Below, piece by piece: positions 48,431 through 54,285 of a DNA stretch of 64,000 nt. Source of the DNA: a virus; IMG/VR virus record IMGVR_UViG_3300045971_001064, positions 1 through 64,000 of that record; one strand, written 5' to 3'. The translations under genes and the position numbers were made by a program. Below the pieces are notes generated by a model. It had not been told where the DNA came from and searched no databases. It saw nothing but the letters and a program-made list of their open reading frames with translations. Position 1 is the first letter of the stretch. Every line of letters starts with the position of its first letter.

Positions 48431-49063
48431 CTAGCGCTGGCCGTGGGTGCAGTGGCTGAGGGGGACGCGGCAGTACGAGCAGATGGGTTGCGCTGAAGCG
48501 CGCAGGTAGGGGTGGATGTGCTTGCGGCACCAGCGGCCTTCACCGCCGACTCCGCTGTACAGCCCGCGTTCTGGGCAGCCGGGCTCGGAGCAGGGGGTGT
48601 GAGCGGGGCAGTACTTGGTGTAGCCCTTGCCATCGAAGTAGCGGTAGCAGTCGGAGCAGTAGTCGTGTGGGTCGCACGTCGGCTCCGGCATCTTGACGGT
48701 GTGGTGCCCGGACACCATGGCGGGCTGCTTCTTCTTCCACTCCACGGTCGTGGGCGTCACGCCCTCGGTGGAGATGAACTCGCTGATGGCGAGGGTCATC
48801 TCGCCTCGCGCGGTGTGCAGCACCGCGTACCCCTTCGACGCTCCTCCCCAGTAACCCCGCCCGACATCGACGCGCACCAGCACGGCGCCCTTGAGGAGGA
48901 CACCGTTGAAGAAGACCTGCGAGTTCGGAAGGTCGGCGATGTTCGTCACTTCCAGCACGGCGCCCTTGTTGAAGTCGAGCACGGGCACGTGAGCTTCCTC
49001 GCGCACCTCCTCTTGGACGGTGACGGGCTTGGTGGTGATGCGCTCGAAGTGGGTGGTCTTCAT
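48431..49063 (-). CDS. Hypothetical cysteine-rich protein
   Basis: 210 residues. N-terminal domain (1-125) beta-rich; C-terminal part with repeated Cys/His pairs (C-D-P-H-D-Y-C-S-D-C, C-P-A-H, C-S-E-P-G-C, C-S-Y-C) as in multi-zinc modules. In the operon upstream of the RNA ligase. Function unknown. Confidence 0.7.
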   Translation of the reverse strand: MKTTHFERITTKPVTVQEEVREEAHVPVLDFNKGAVLEVTNIADLPNSQVFFNGVLLKGAVLVRVDVGRGYWGGASKGYAVLHTARGEMTLAISEFISTEGVTPTTVEWKKKQPAMVSGHHTVKMPEPTCDPHDYCSDCYRYFDGKGYTKYCPAHTPCSEPGCPERGLYSGVGGEGRWCRKHIHPYLRASAQPICSYCRVPLSHCTHGQR

Positions 49064-49338
49064 CGCGTGGTCCTCTTGCGGGTAGGCTTGGGTGGCGGAA
49101 CGGGTGAGGCGCTGTAGGCCCGGTCAGCGATGCGCTCGTTCCGCATCCACTGCTCCTTCGTGGGCAGGTCCTCGCGGAAGGCGCGACGCGCGCAGGCCTC
49201 GCAGCAAGCCACGGAGTCGCCAGTCACCTTGGCGCCGTCAGGCAGCAGGGCCCAGCACTTGGTGGGCGTGCGGCAGAAGCAGCAGCGCTCCTGACCCCAG
49301 ACGCCCATGTCCTTCGGCTCCTGCTCGACGAAAATCAT
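49060..49338 (-). CDS. Zinc-finger protein
   Basis: 92 residues. C-C-F-C...C-W-A and C-C-E-A-C form a treble-clef-like zinc site; basic C-terminus with PPPKPTRKR. Overlaps the next gene by 4 bp. A nucleic-acid- or protein-binding role is likely. Confidence 0.65.
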   Translation of the reverse strand: MIFVEQEPKDMGVWGQERCCFCRTPTKCWALLPDGAKVTGDSVACCEACARRAFREDLPTKEQWMRNERIADRAYSASPVPPPKPTRKRTTR

Positions 49339-49787
49339 GGCGAGAACCTCTGGTAGCTGTGGGTGCAGACGTGGGTGCACCACTCGGCGTGGCGCGTGTT
49401 GCGCAGCTTGCCGCAGCAGGGCGATGGAGCTTCGAGGCAGACCTCGCAGTGGCGCTCGCGGAAGAGCGCTGCCTCCTCGGGCGTCCTTGTTCTCACCGCA
49501 GCCTCTCCGGGCAGCGGGTGGCAGATGTGGCAGGCCGAGCCGTCGCACTCATGCTGCTGCGTGAACCCCTGCCTGCCCGCGATGTAGCCGTGCTCGGGCT
49601 GGGTGGCCAGCATGTGGACGGTCTTGGGGTCGAAGCTCGGCCCGTAGCTGACGTTGTGGAAGATGCCGATGAGCCGCGGCACGCCGTCCGCGTCGTTGAG
49701 GTAGACGCGAGCCTTGGCGCCGTACCAGACCTTCGGCTTACGGCGGAGGCCGAGTCGGACCAGCAGTCTGTTCCACCAGAGTGGCAT
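49335..49787 (-). CDS. Protein combining a tail-tube-like segment with a zinc domain
   Basis: 150 residues from ATG 49787, six bases after the TAGGAT; GTG 49793 is a longer alternative. Residues about 20-60 (W-Y-G-A-K-A-R-V-Y-L through G-I-F-H-N-V-S-Y-G) align with the first 45 residues of the tail-tube-like protein at 59609 (L-H-G-A-R-A-V-L-W-I ... G-I-F-N-N-V-S-Y-G). The rest is Cys/His-rich (C-D-G-S-A-C-H-I-C, C-E-V-C, C-C-G). It could bind tail components or be a captured fragment. Confidence 0.75.
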   Translation of the reverse strand: MPLWWNRLLVRLGLRRKPKVWYGAKARVYLNDADGVPRLIGIFHNVSYGPSFDPKTVHMLATQPEHGYIAGRQGFTQQHECDGSACHICHPLPGEAAVRTRTPEEAALFRERHCEVCLEAPSPCCGKLRNTRHAEWCTHVCTHSYQRFSP

Positions 49788-49793
49788 GCACAC

Positions 49794-49822
49794 ATCCTAG
49801 CACGGCCCTCCCGACGGCGCCA
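49794..49822 (-). promoter_or_regulatory. Class B promoter, leaderless, for the RNA-ligase operon
   Basis: TGGCGC (49822-49817), 17-bp spacer ending TGC, TAGGAT (49799-49794), six bases, ATG 49787. Confidence 0.8.
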
Positions 49823-49826
49823 CCGG

Positions 49827-49832
49827 TAATCT
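49827..49832 (+). promoter_or_regulatory. TAATCTA signal
   Basis: TAATCTATC, back-to-back with the class B promoter, 29 nt before ATG 49861. The leader has only a weak purine-rich site. Confidence 0.45.
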
Positions 49833-49860
49833 ATCAGGTGAGAGCGAGACCTACTTCGGC

Positions 49861-50754
49861 ATGAGCAACATCACCGTCACCCTCGATACTTCGGGCATCG
49901 GCGAGGTCATGCGCGAAATCGCGGCCGTGCAGGAGGAGGTCGCGAAGAAGGTCGGCGACCTCGCTGCCCAGACGCACCTGCACATCAAGGAGCAGGTCCA
50001 GCAGAAGCTGACGAGCCGCCGCCAGATGTACGACGACGCCCTCGACAACGTGGTGGAGGTCTCGCCCGGCGTCCACGTCATCACGCTGAAGAAGGAAGCG
50101 GTCTGGATTGAGGAGGGGATGGACGCCCACTCGATGGTGGACGACCTCCTCAAGAACAACGCCAAGACCGCGAAGGACGGCTCGAAGTACAAGGTCATCC
50201 CCTTCGAGCACGACAAGGGCGGGGCGAGCCAGACTCTCCAGACCAACACACTCAACATGGCCCTGCGCACGGAGTTGAAGAAGCGCAACATCCCGTACAA
50301 GGGCATCGAGCGTGGGCCGGGCGGCGCGCCGAAGTCGGGCCTGCTCCACAAGTTCAACATGATGGACTCGCCCAACCGCCCCGCGGGCACTGCTGGGAAG
50401 CCGGGCTGGGGCAAGGGCCCTGAGGGCGCAGTGATGCAGGGCCCGAACTCGCTCGGTGGCTCGGGTGGCGGGACGCCTCTGCTCAAGGGCGTGCGCATCT
50501 ACCAGACCGCGCTCTTCAAGAAGGATGCTGCTGGCAACGAAGTCCCCGACCTCGACAAGAAGGGCAAGCAGAAGGCCACGCGCAGCATCATGACCTTCCG
50601 CGTGGTGTCGTCCAAGCACAAGGGCGTGAAGTGGGAGCACCCCGGCATCGAGGGGACGCACTTCTTCGAGGAGGCCGAGACGTGGGCCAAGCAGGAGTGG
50701 GACAACCACATCGTGCCCGACATCGTCAAGAAGTTCGATTCACCGGGAGGATAG
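49861..50754 (+). CDS. Neck/tail-completion-like structural protein
   Basis: 297 residues. N-terminal helical segment (G-I-G-E-V-M-R-E-I-A-A-V-Q-E-E-V) resembling HK97 gp10-like tail-completion proteins, then a basic/aromatic middle and an Asn/Gly-rich region. It is followed immediately by a small membrane protein gene, echoing the 44892/46326 pair. Function inferred from pattern and context. Confidence 0.6.
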   Translation: MSNITVTLDTSGIGEVMREIAAVQEEVAKKVGDLAAQTHLHIKEQVQQKLTSRRQMYDDALDNVVEVSPGVHVITLKKEAVWIEEGMDAHSMVDDLLKNNAKTAKDGSKYKVIPFEHDKGGASQTLQTNTLNMALRTELKKRNIPYKGIERGPGGAPKSGLLHKFNMMDSPNRPAGTAGKPGWGKGPEGAVMQGPNSLGGSGGGTPLLKGVRIYQTALFKKDAAGNEVPDLDKKGKQKATRSIMTFRVVSSKHKGVKWEHPGIEGTHFFEEAETWAKQEWDNHIVPDIVKKFDSPGG

Positions 50755-50755
50755 T

Positions 50756-50968
50756 ATGAGCTTCAAGTTCAACAAGGACGAGGCGTTGTCGTGGGCTCTG
50801 TCCTTCGCGGTCATGCTCGGCATCGGCGTCGCAGCGCACGCAGCCTTCCACACCTACTCGGTTGCCCACGACAGCATCACGTTCGTCACGGTGATGGTGT
50901 GGGGCGCGGTCGCTGCCTCGGGCCGCGTGGCGAAGGACGTCTCGGCCGCGCTGCTCGCTAGACGCTGA
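50756..50968 (+). CDS. Small membrane protein, paralog of the 46326 gene
   Basis: 70 residues, GGGAGG before ATG. Two hydrophobic helices (about 10-32 and 40-58) and a basic C-terminus. Overlaps the convergent gene at 50958 by 11 bp. Confidence 0.7.
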   Translation: MSFKFNKDEALSWALSFAVMLGIGVAAHAAFHTYSVAHDSITFVTVMVWGAVAASGRVAKDVSAALLARR

Positions 50969-51485
50969 CCGGCTCGTCGAGCGGGTCCTTGGGGCTCAGG
51001 GGCTTCGCCTTCTTCGGCTCGGGCTTCTTCTCTGCCGCCTTGCACTCGTTGAACAGGTTGACGCTGGTCGCCTCGGCCCACTCCTCAGTGAAGCCGAGGA
51101 TGGCCTGCTTCTCGTACTCCGTGCCGTCGACGTTCTCGACCGCCTTGAGCCCGCCGCGGATGACCGAGTCGTAGGTGAACTTGGCGAGCCCGGCGCACGT
51201 GGGCAGCTTGTCGTACTCCGCGACCGCCTCCGGATTCAGGCAGGTGGCCAGAGCCGAGTCCCCGGCGAGGTTGCAGGTGAGCTTGATGAAGCCGCGGCCG
51301 TTGTCGGTGGTGGCCATCGGCAGTGCGGTCCGGTAGCAGGCCTTCGCGGTCATCGCGGCCACCACGCGACAGACCTTGCCCATGTCGGGCTCGCCCGCCT
51401 TCGCCACGAGCGGCAGCGCGAGGAAGAGCAGGATGGCCACGATGAAGAAGGCGGCGACGAAGCGGGCGAAGCTGCGGTTGGTCAC
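50958..51485 (-). CDS. Exported or membrane-anchored protein
   Basis: 175 residues from GTG 51485 with AAGGAG upstream. Hydrophobic stretch 11-30 (FFIVAILLFLALPLVAKAG) is a signal or anchor. The exported domain has about six Cys, suggesting disulphides, and ends in a Lys/Pro-rich tail. Superinfection exclusion or another envelope function is possible. Confidence 0.65.
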   Translation of the reverse strand: MTNRSFARFVAAFFIVAILLFLALPLVAKAGEPDMGKVCRVVAAMTAKACYRTALPMATTDNGRGFIKLTCNLAGDSALATCLNPEAVAEYDKLPTCAGLAKFTYDSVIRGGLKAVENVDGTEYEKQAILGFTEEWAEATSVNLFNECKAAEKKPEPKKAKPLSPKDPLDEPVSV

Positions 51486-51510
51486 GTGACGCTCCTTGGG
51501 GGAAAGAGAT

Positions 51511-51539
51511 ACCGTAGCACGGCGGCTACTTCGCCGCCA
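51511..51539 (-). promoter_or_regulatory. Class B promoter with leader
   Basis: TGGCGG (51539-51534), 17-bp spacer ending TGC, TACGGT (51516-51511), then a leader with AAGGAG before GTG 51485. Confidence 0.65.
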
Positions 51540-51816
51540 CGACCTTCCATCCGTCCTGCGACTTCTCGATGCCGTAGGCCACCCGCTCGGCGTAGGTGGG
51601 GATGCTCTTGACGAGCTTCCACCCGTAGCTGTGGCGCTTCGGCTTGGGGAAGCCCGGCGTCGGTGCGAAGATGACGGTGCGGTTGATGAGCACCTTGCCT
51701 GACTCCATGACCGCGATGACCTCGCGCTCCCACGAGATGAGTGGGCTCTTCGGCTCCTTGTTCTCCTTCACCAGCCGGTACTGCTCCTTCTGTCCGCCTG
51801 CGCTGAGCTTGGCCAT
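51526..51816 (-). CDS. Hypothetical protein
   Basis: 96 residues, AGGAG before ATG. Basic, alpha/beta (ISWEREVIAVMESGKVLINRTVIFAP). Its 3' end contains the next promoter's -35. Function unknown. Confidence 0.65.
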   Translation of the reverse strand: MAKLSAGGQKEQYRLVKENKEPKSPLISWEREVIAVMESGKVLINRTVIFAPTPGFPKPKRHSYGWKLVKSIPTYAERVAYGIEKSQDGWKVVAAK

Positions 51817-51824
51817 GTCGTCTC

Positions 51825-51956
51825 CTAGAGGAAGGTGAGGGTGTACCAGCCCGCGTGCGAGGCGCTCTCGTGCACGTGGAAGTGGACGCTGCCGGGAAGC
51901 TGGCTGATGAAGGCGGCGAGAGACGTCTCGGAGCGGAACTCGATGGTGCGGGCCAT
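51825..51956 (-). CDS. Very small protein
   Basis: 43 residues, starting MARTIEFRSETSLAAF, ending at TAG (51827-51825). ATG overlaps the previous stop (TAATG). Contains a H-F-H-V-H-E strand. Coupled translation supports a real gene. Confidence 0.55.
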   Translation of the reverse strand: MARTIEFRSETSLAAFISQLPGSVHFHVHESASHAGWYTLTFL

Positions 51957-52384
51957 TACTCCTCCCCGAGGGCGTTGAGGGCCTTGACGACGGAGTCGCG
52001 GACGTCGCTCTCGAACTCGCTGCGGAACTTCATGCGGCCGACAGGCGTGTTGAGGAGCGCGTTGGTGTTCTTGAGCGCGTCGACCAGTCCCTTCGCCGCG
52101 GGCATGCCGGTCCGGTAGTAGACCTCGCCCTTGTCGCTGTTCCAGCCGGTGCGGACGAAGACGGCGCCGTCGAAGGCCATGGCGGCCGGGAGCTTCTTGA
52201 CCTGCTCGTACTCGAAGGGCGCGTCGAGCTTCATGTGGAGCCAGCGGAAGCCGGTCTCCTTGTCGGTGAACTCGTAGCTGACCGGGTAGACGTCGTCGAG
52301 GCCGGTGGCGCGGGACTGGTGGGCCTTGCAGGCGTCGCAGGAGCCGCAGGGGAGGGCGTAGCCGGGGCGGGCGCAGTCGGTCAT
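51956..52384 (-). CDS. Hypothetical protein with C-x2-C-x2-C motif
   Basis: 142 residues starting MTDCARPGYALPCGSCDACK. After the Cys cluster, a W-L-H-M-K-L-D-A-P beta part and a helical C-terminus. Its start overlaps the previous stop. The N-terminal cluster might bind zinc or iron. Function unknown. Confidence 0.65.
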   Translation of the reverse strand: MTDCARPGYALPCGSCDACKAHQSRATGLDDVYPVSYEFTDKETGFRWLHMKLDAPFEYEQVKKLPAAMAFDGAVFVRTGWNSDKGEVYYRTGMPAAKGLVDALKNTNALLNTPVGRMKFRSEFESDVRDSVVKALNALGEE

Positions 52385-52385
52385 G

Positions 52386-52634
52386 TCAGACCTCGGTGGG
52401 CAGCATGTTGGAGGACCGGACGGCCGTCAGGCAGTCCGAGGCGTACTTCTCGGCGGCGGAGAGCTTGCGGCTCAGGTCGCAGTAGACGGCGTGCTCGTAG
52501 TCGCACTGCTCGCCTGCGCGCCGCTTCGCGTCGTACCGCTCCCGGGCGTCGTGGAAGTGGTTGTTGGCGAGGATGCAGTCGTGCTGCGCGCGGGTGAAGG
52601 CGTCCTGAAGATACTGCTTGGCGGCTCGGGTCAT
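52386..52634 (-). CDS. Helical small protein
   Basis: 82 residues starting MTRAAKQYLQDAFTRAQ. Two long helices with dispersed Cys. Leaderless under a consensus class A promoter; first gene of the operon down to 51526. Confidence 0.7.
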   Translation of the reverse strand: MTRAAKQYLQDAFTRAQHDCILANNHFHDARERYDAKRRAGEQCDYEHAVYCDLSRKLSAAEKYASDCLTAVRSSNMLPTEV

Positions 52635-52640
52635 GGAAGG

Positions 52641-52669
52641 AGTGTACCTGAAGTCGAGGTGGGTGTCAA
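52641..52669 (-). promoter_or_regulatory. Class A promoter, leaderless
   Basis: TTGACA (52669-52664), 17 bp, TACACT (52646-52641), CCTTCC, ATG 52634. Confidence 0.9.
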
Positions 52670-52672
52670 GGC

Positions 52673-53029
52673 CTACAGGGTCACGGCCCACGCGAGGCCC
52701 AGCATCGTCAGCCCGGCGGCGTGGTGGCTGGTCTTCCGCACGAGCCCCATGGCCACCAGCGACCGGCAGGTGCGGTGCCACGCCGAGGAGGCGATGCGGC
52801 CGTCCGGGGCCAGCGAGTAGCCGTGGCGGGTGAAGCTGCGGAGGAAGTCCTTCTGTGAATCCGAGAGCTTGACCTTGGGGAAGGTGTCGTCGCCCACCAA
52901 GTGCATGGTCATCGGGGCGCCGATGCGGGCAGCGGCCTTCTCTGCGGTCTCGCGGTCGTGGAAGGTGGCGAGGTCGGGCTGGCCGTCGGCGGCGATGAAC
53001 TTGACCACGTAGAGGAGGGAGCGAGCCAT
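52673..53029 (-). CDS. Winged-helix-like DNA-binding protein candidate
   Basis: 118 residues starting MARSLLYVVKFIAADGQPD. An N-terminal beta-alpha segment, then K-L-S-D-S-Q-K-D-F-L-R-S-F-T-R-H-G...A-S-S-A-W-H-R-T-C-R-S-L-V-A-M-G-L-V-R-K-T, which reads like a winged helix. Leaderless, monocistronic-type promoter. Possible early regulator. Confidence 0.6.
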   Translation of the reverse strand: MARSLLYVVKFIAADGQPDLATFHDRETAEKAAARIGAPMTMHLVGDDTFPKVKLSDSQKDFLRSFTRHGYSLAPDGRIASSAWHRTCRSLVAMGLVRKTSHHAAGLTMLGLAWAVTL

Positions 53030-53035
53030 GGATGC

Positions 53036-53064
53036 AGTGTACGCCATCTTGACGCCCGTGTCAA
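53036..53064 (-). promoter_or_regulatory. Class A promoter, leaderless
   Basis: TTGACA (53064-53059), 17 bp, TACACT (53041-53036), GGATGC read in reverse, ATG 53029. The TGA stop of the upstream gene sits in the TTGACA. Confidence 0.9.
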
Positions 53065-53402
53065 GTCGGCGTGTTCTCATCCTTTGGGGTGGAAGGCTGG
53101 AGGCTGGCCTCGACCATGTTCGCCGCGCCGCGGCAGATGTCGGCGAGGTCGAGCGCCGAGGCCATGTCGTCGGGGTGCCTCTTGTCGAAGTCGCGGCACA
53201 TCAGCTTGGCGACGTTGACCATCTCCTCGATGCAGGCCGACATCCACTTCAGGCGGTAGTGCGGGAAGGGCTCGTTCTTGGAGAGCGCCTCGTACATGGC
53301 GGCTCGCAGCTTGAGCCCGTGCTGGAGGCGGACCGAGGTGCGCGATGACTCGACGGCGTCACCCAGCACGGTCGCGATGAGGTCGAGGTCCTGACGAGGC
53401 AT
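53061..53402 (-). CDS. Hypothetical helical protein
   Basis: 113 residues starting MPRQDLDLIATVLGDAVESSR. All-helical with several Met/Cys. First gene of the 53402-50958 early-type cassette, divergent from a tail gene. Function unknown. Confidence 0.7.
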   Translation of the reverse strand: MPRQDLDLIATVLGDAVESSRTSVRLQHGLKLRAAMYEALSKNEPFPHYRLKWMSACIEEMVNVAKLMCRDFDKRHPDDMASALDLADICRGAANMVEASLQPSTPKDENTPT

Positions 53403-53408
53403 GCGAGT

Positions 53409-53437
53409 ACTGTAGCACGGCCGCACGCAATCTTCCA
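53409..53437. promoter_or_regulatory. Overlapping divergent promoters
   Basis: Minus strand: TGGAAG (53437-53432), 17-bp spacer ending TGC, TACAGT (53414-53409), six bases, ATG 53402. Plus strand: CAATCT (53428-53433) 10 nt before ATG 53444. The + strand element overlaps the - strand -35, so the two may exclude each other. Confidence 0.65.
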
Positions 53438-53443
53438 CTCAGA

Positions 53444-54253
53444 ATGGCCACCACCGAAGTCACTGGCATCTTCCAGACGCCCATCATCGTCAGGAGCGCC
53501 ATCATCAAGTCCTTGCAGGAACTTCGGGAGGACCCGACTCTCATCGAGGACGCCCTCGCCTGCCTCGTGCAGGACGACCTGACCGCGGCGCGCTACGGCG
53601 AGAAGACCGTGGCCCAGTGCGTGGAGTGGTTCACGAAGACCAACATCCCGGTCAAGCTCGGCCTCAGCCTGACGCAGTTGACCTCGCCGTGCATCTCGGT
53701 GGAGTTGAGCGGCGGCGACGAGACCGAAGCCACACTCGGCGACGTCAACTACACGCCCAGCGAAGAGGACCCGCGTCGCCCCGGGCACTACCGCCAACTC
53801 GCCTCGGTGCACTCGCGCGAGAGCGTGAACGTCATCGTCATGGTGCAGGGCGAGGTCGAGTACCTGCTCTTCCTGTCCTCGCTGCTGCGCTTCGCCGTCC
53901 TTCGCCACAAGGAGGACCTCTTCGACGACCGCGGCTTCGCTCGGATGACGTGGGGCGCTGGCGTGTTCGGCTCGATGCCCGAGGCTCCGGGACGCGAGAA
54001 CTTCTTCGCCAACACCGTCCGCGTGACCGGCTACGTGCGCCACGTCTGGCCCGTCCCGCTCGCGAAGGACCAGCCCGACACCGCCATCAGCAGCGTGCCG
54101 TTCGGGCCGCGCGTCGCTCCTGTAGCGCAGAACACCGAGGGCACCGCGACAAGCGTTCCGGCGACGCCCTCCGAGCCCGGGCCCGCTGGAGCCAATCCCT
54201 TCGACCCGGCGAACTGGCTGGACAGGGACATCATCTCGGGGAAGAAGACCTAA
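53444..54253 (+). CDS. Tail-completion or neck structural protein
   Basis: 269 residues. Alpha/beta first 200 residues (TGIFQTPIIVRSAIIKSL..., FLSSLLRFAVLRHKEDLFDDRG) and a Pro/Ala-rich C-terminus (PSEPGPAGANPFDP). Placement upstream of the sheath and tube genes fits a tail terminator or neck role; no firm family. Confidence 0.6.
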   Translation: MATTEVTGIFQTPIIVRSAIIKSLQELREDPTLIEDALACLVQDDLTAARYGEKTVAQCVEWFTKTNIPVKLGLSLTQLTSPCISVELSGGDETEATLGDVNYTPSEEDPRRPGHYRQLASVHSRESVNVIVMVQGEVEYLLFLSSLLRFAVLRHKEDLFDDRGFARMTWGAGVFGSMPEAPGRENFFANTVRVTGYVRHVWPVPLAKDQPDTAISSVPFGPRVAPVAQNTEGTATSVPATPSEPGPAGANPFDPANWLDRDIISGKKT

Positions 54254-54270
54254 CCCCGTGAGCCCGCACC

Positions 54271-54276
54271 TAATCT
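54271..54276 (+). promoter_or_regulatory. TAATCTAG signal
   Basis: TAATCTAG 9 nt before ATG 54286, just after the previous gene. Confidence 0.5.
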
Positions 54277-54285
54277 AGGGTCAAG

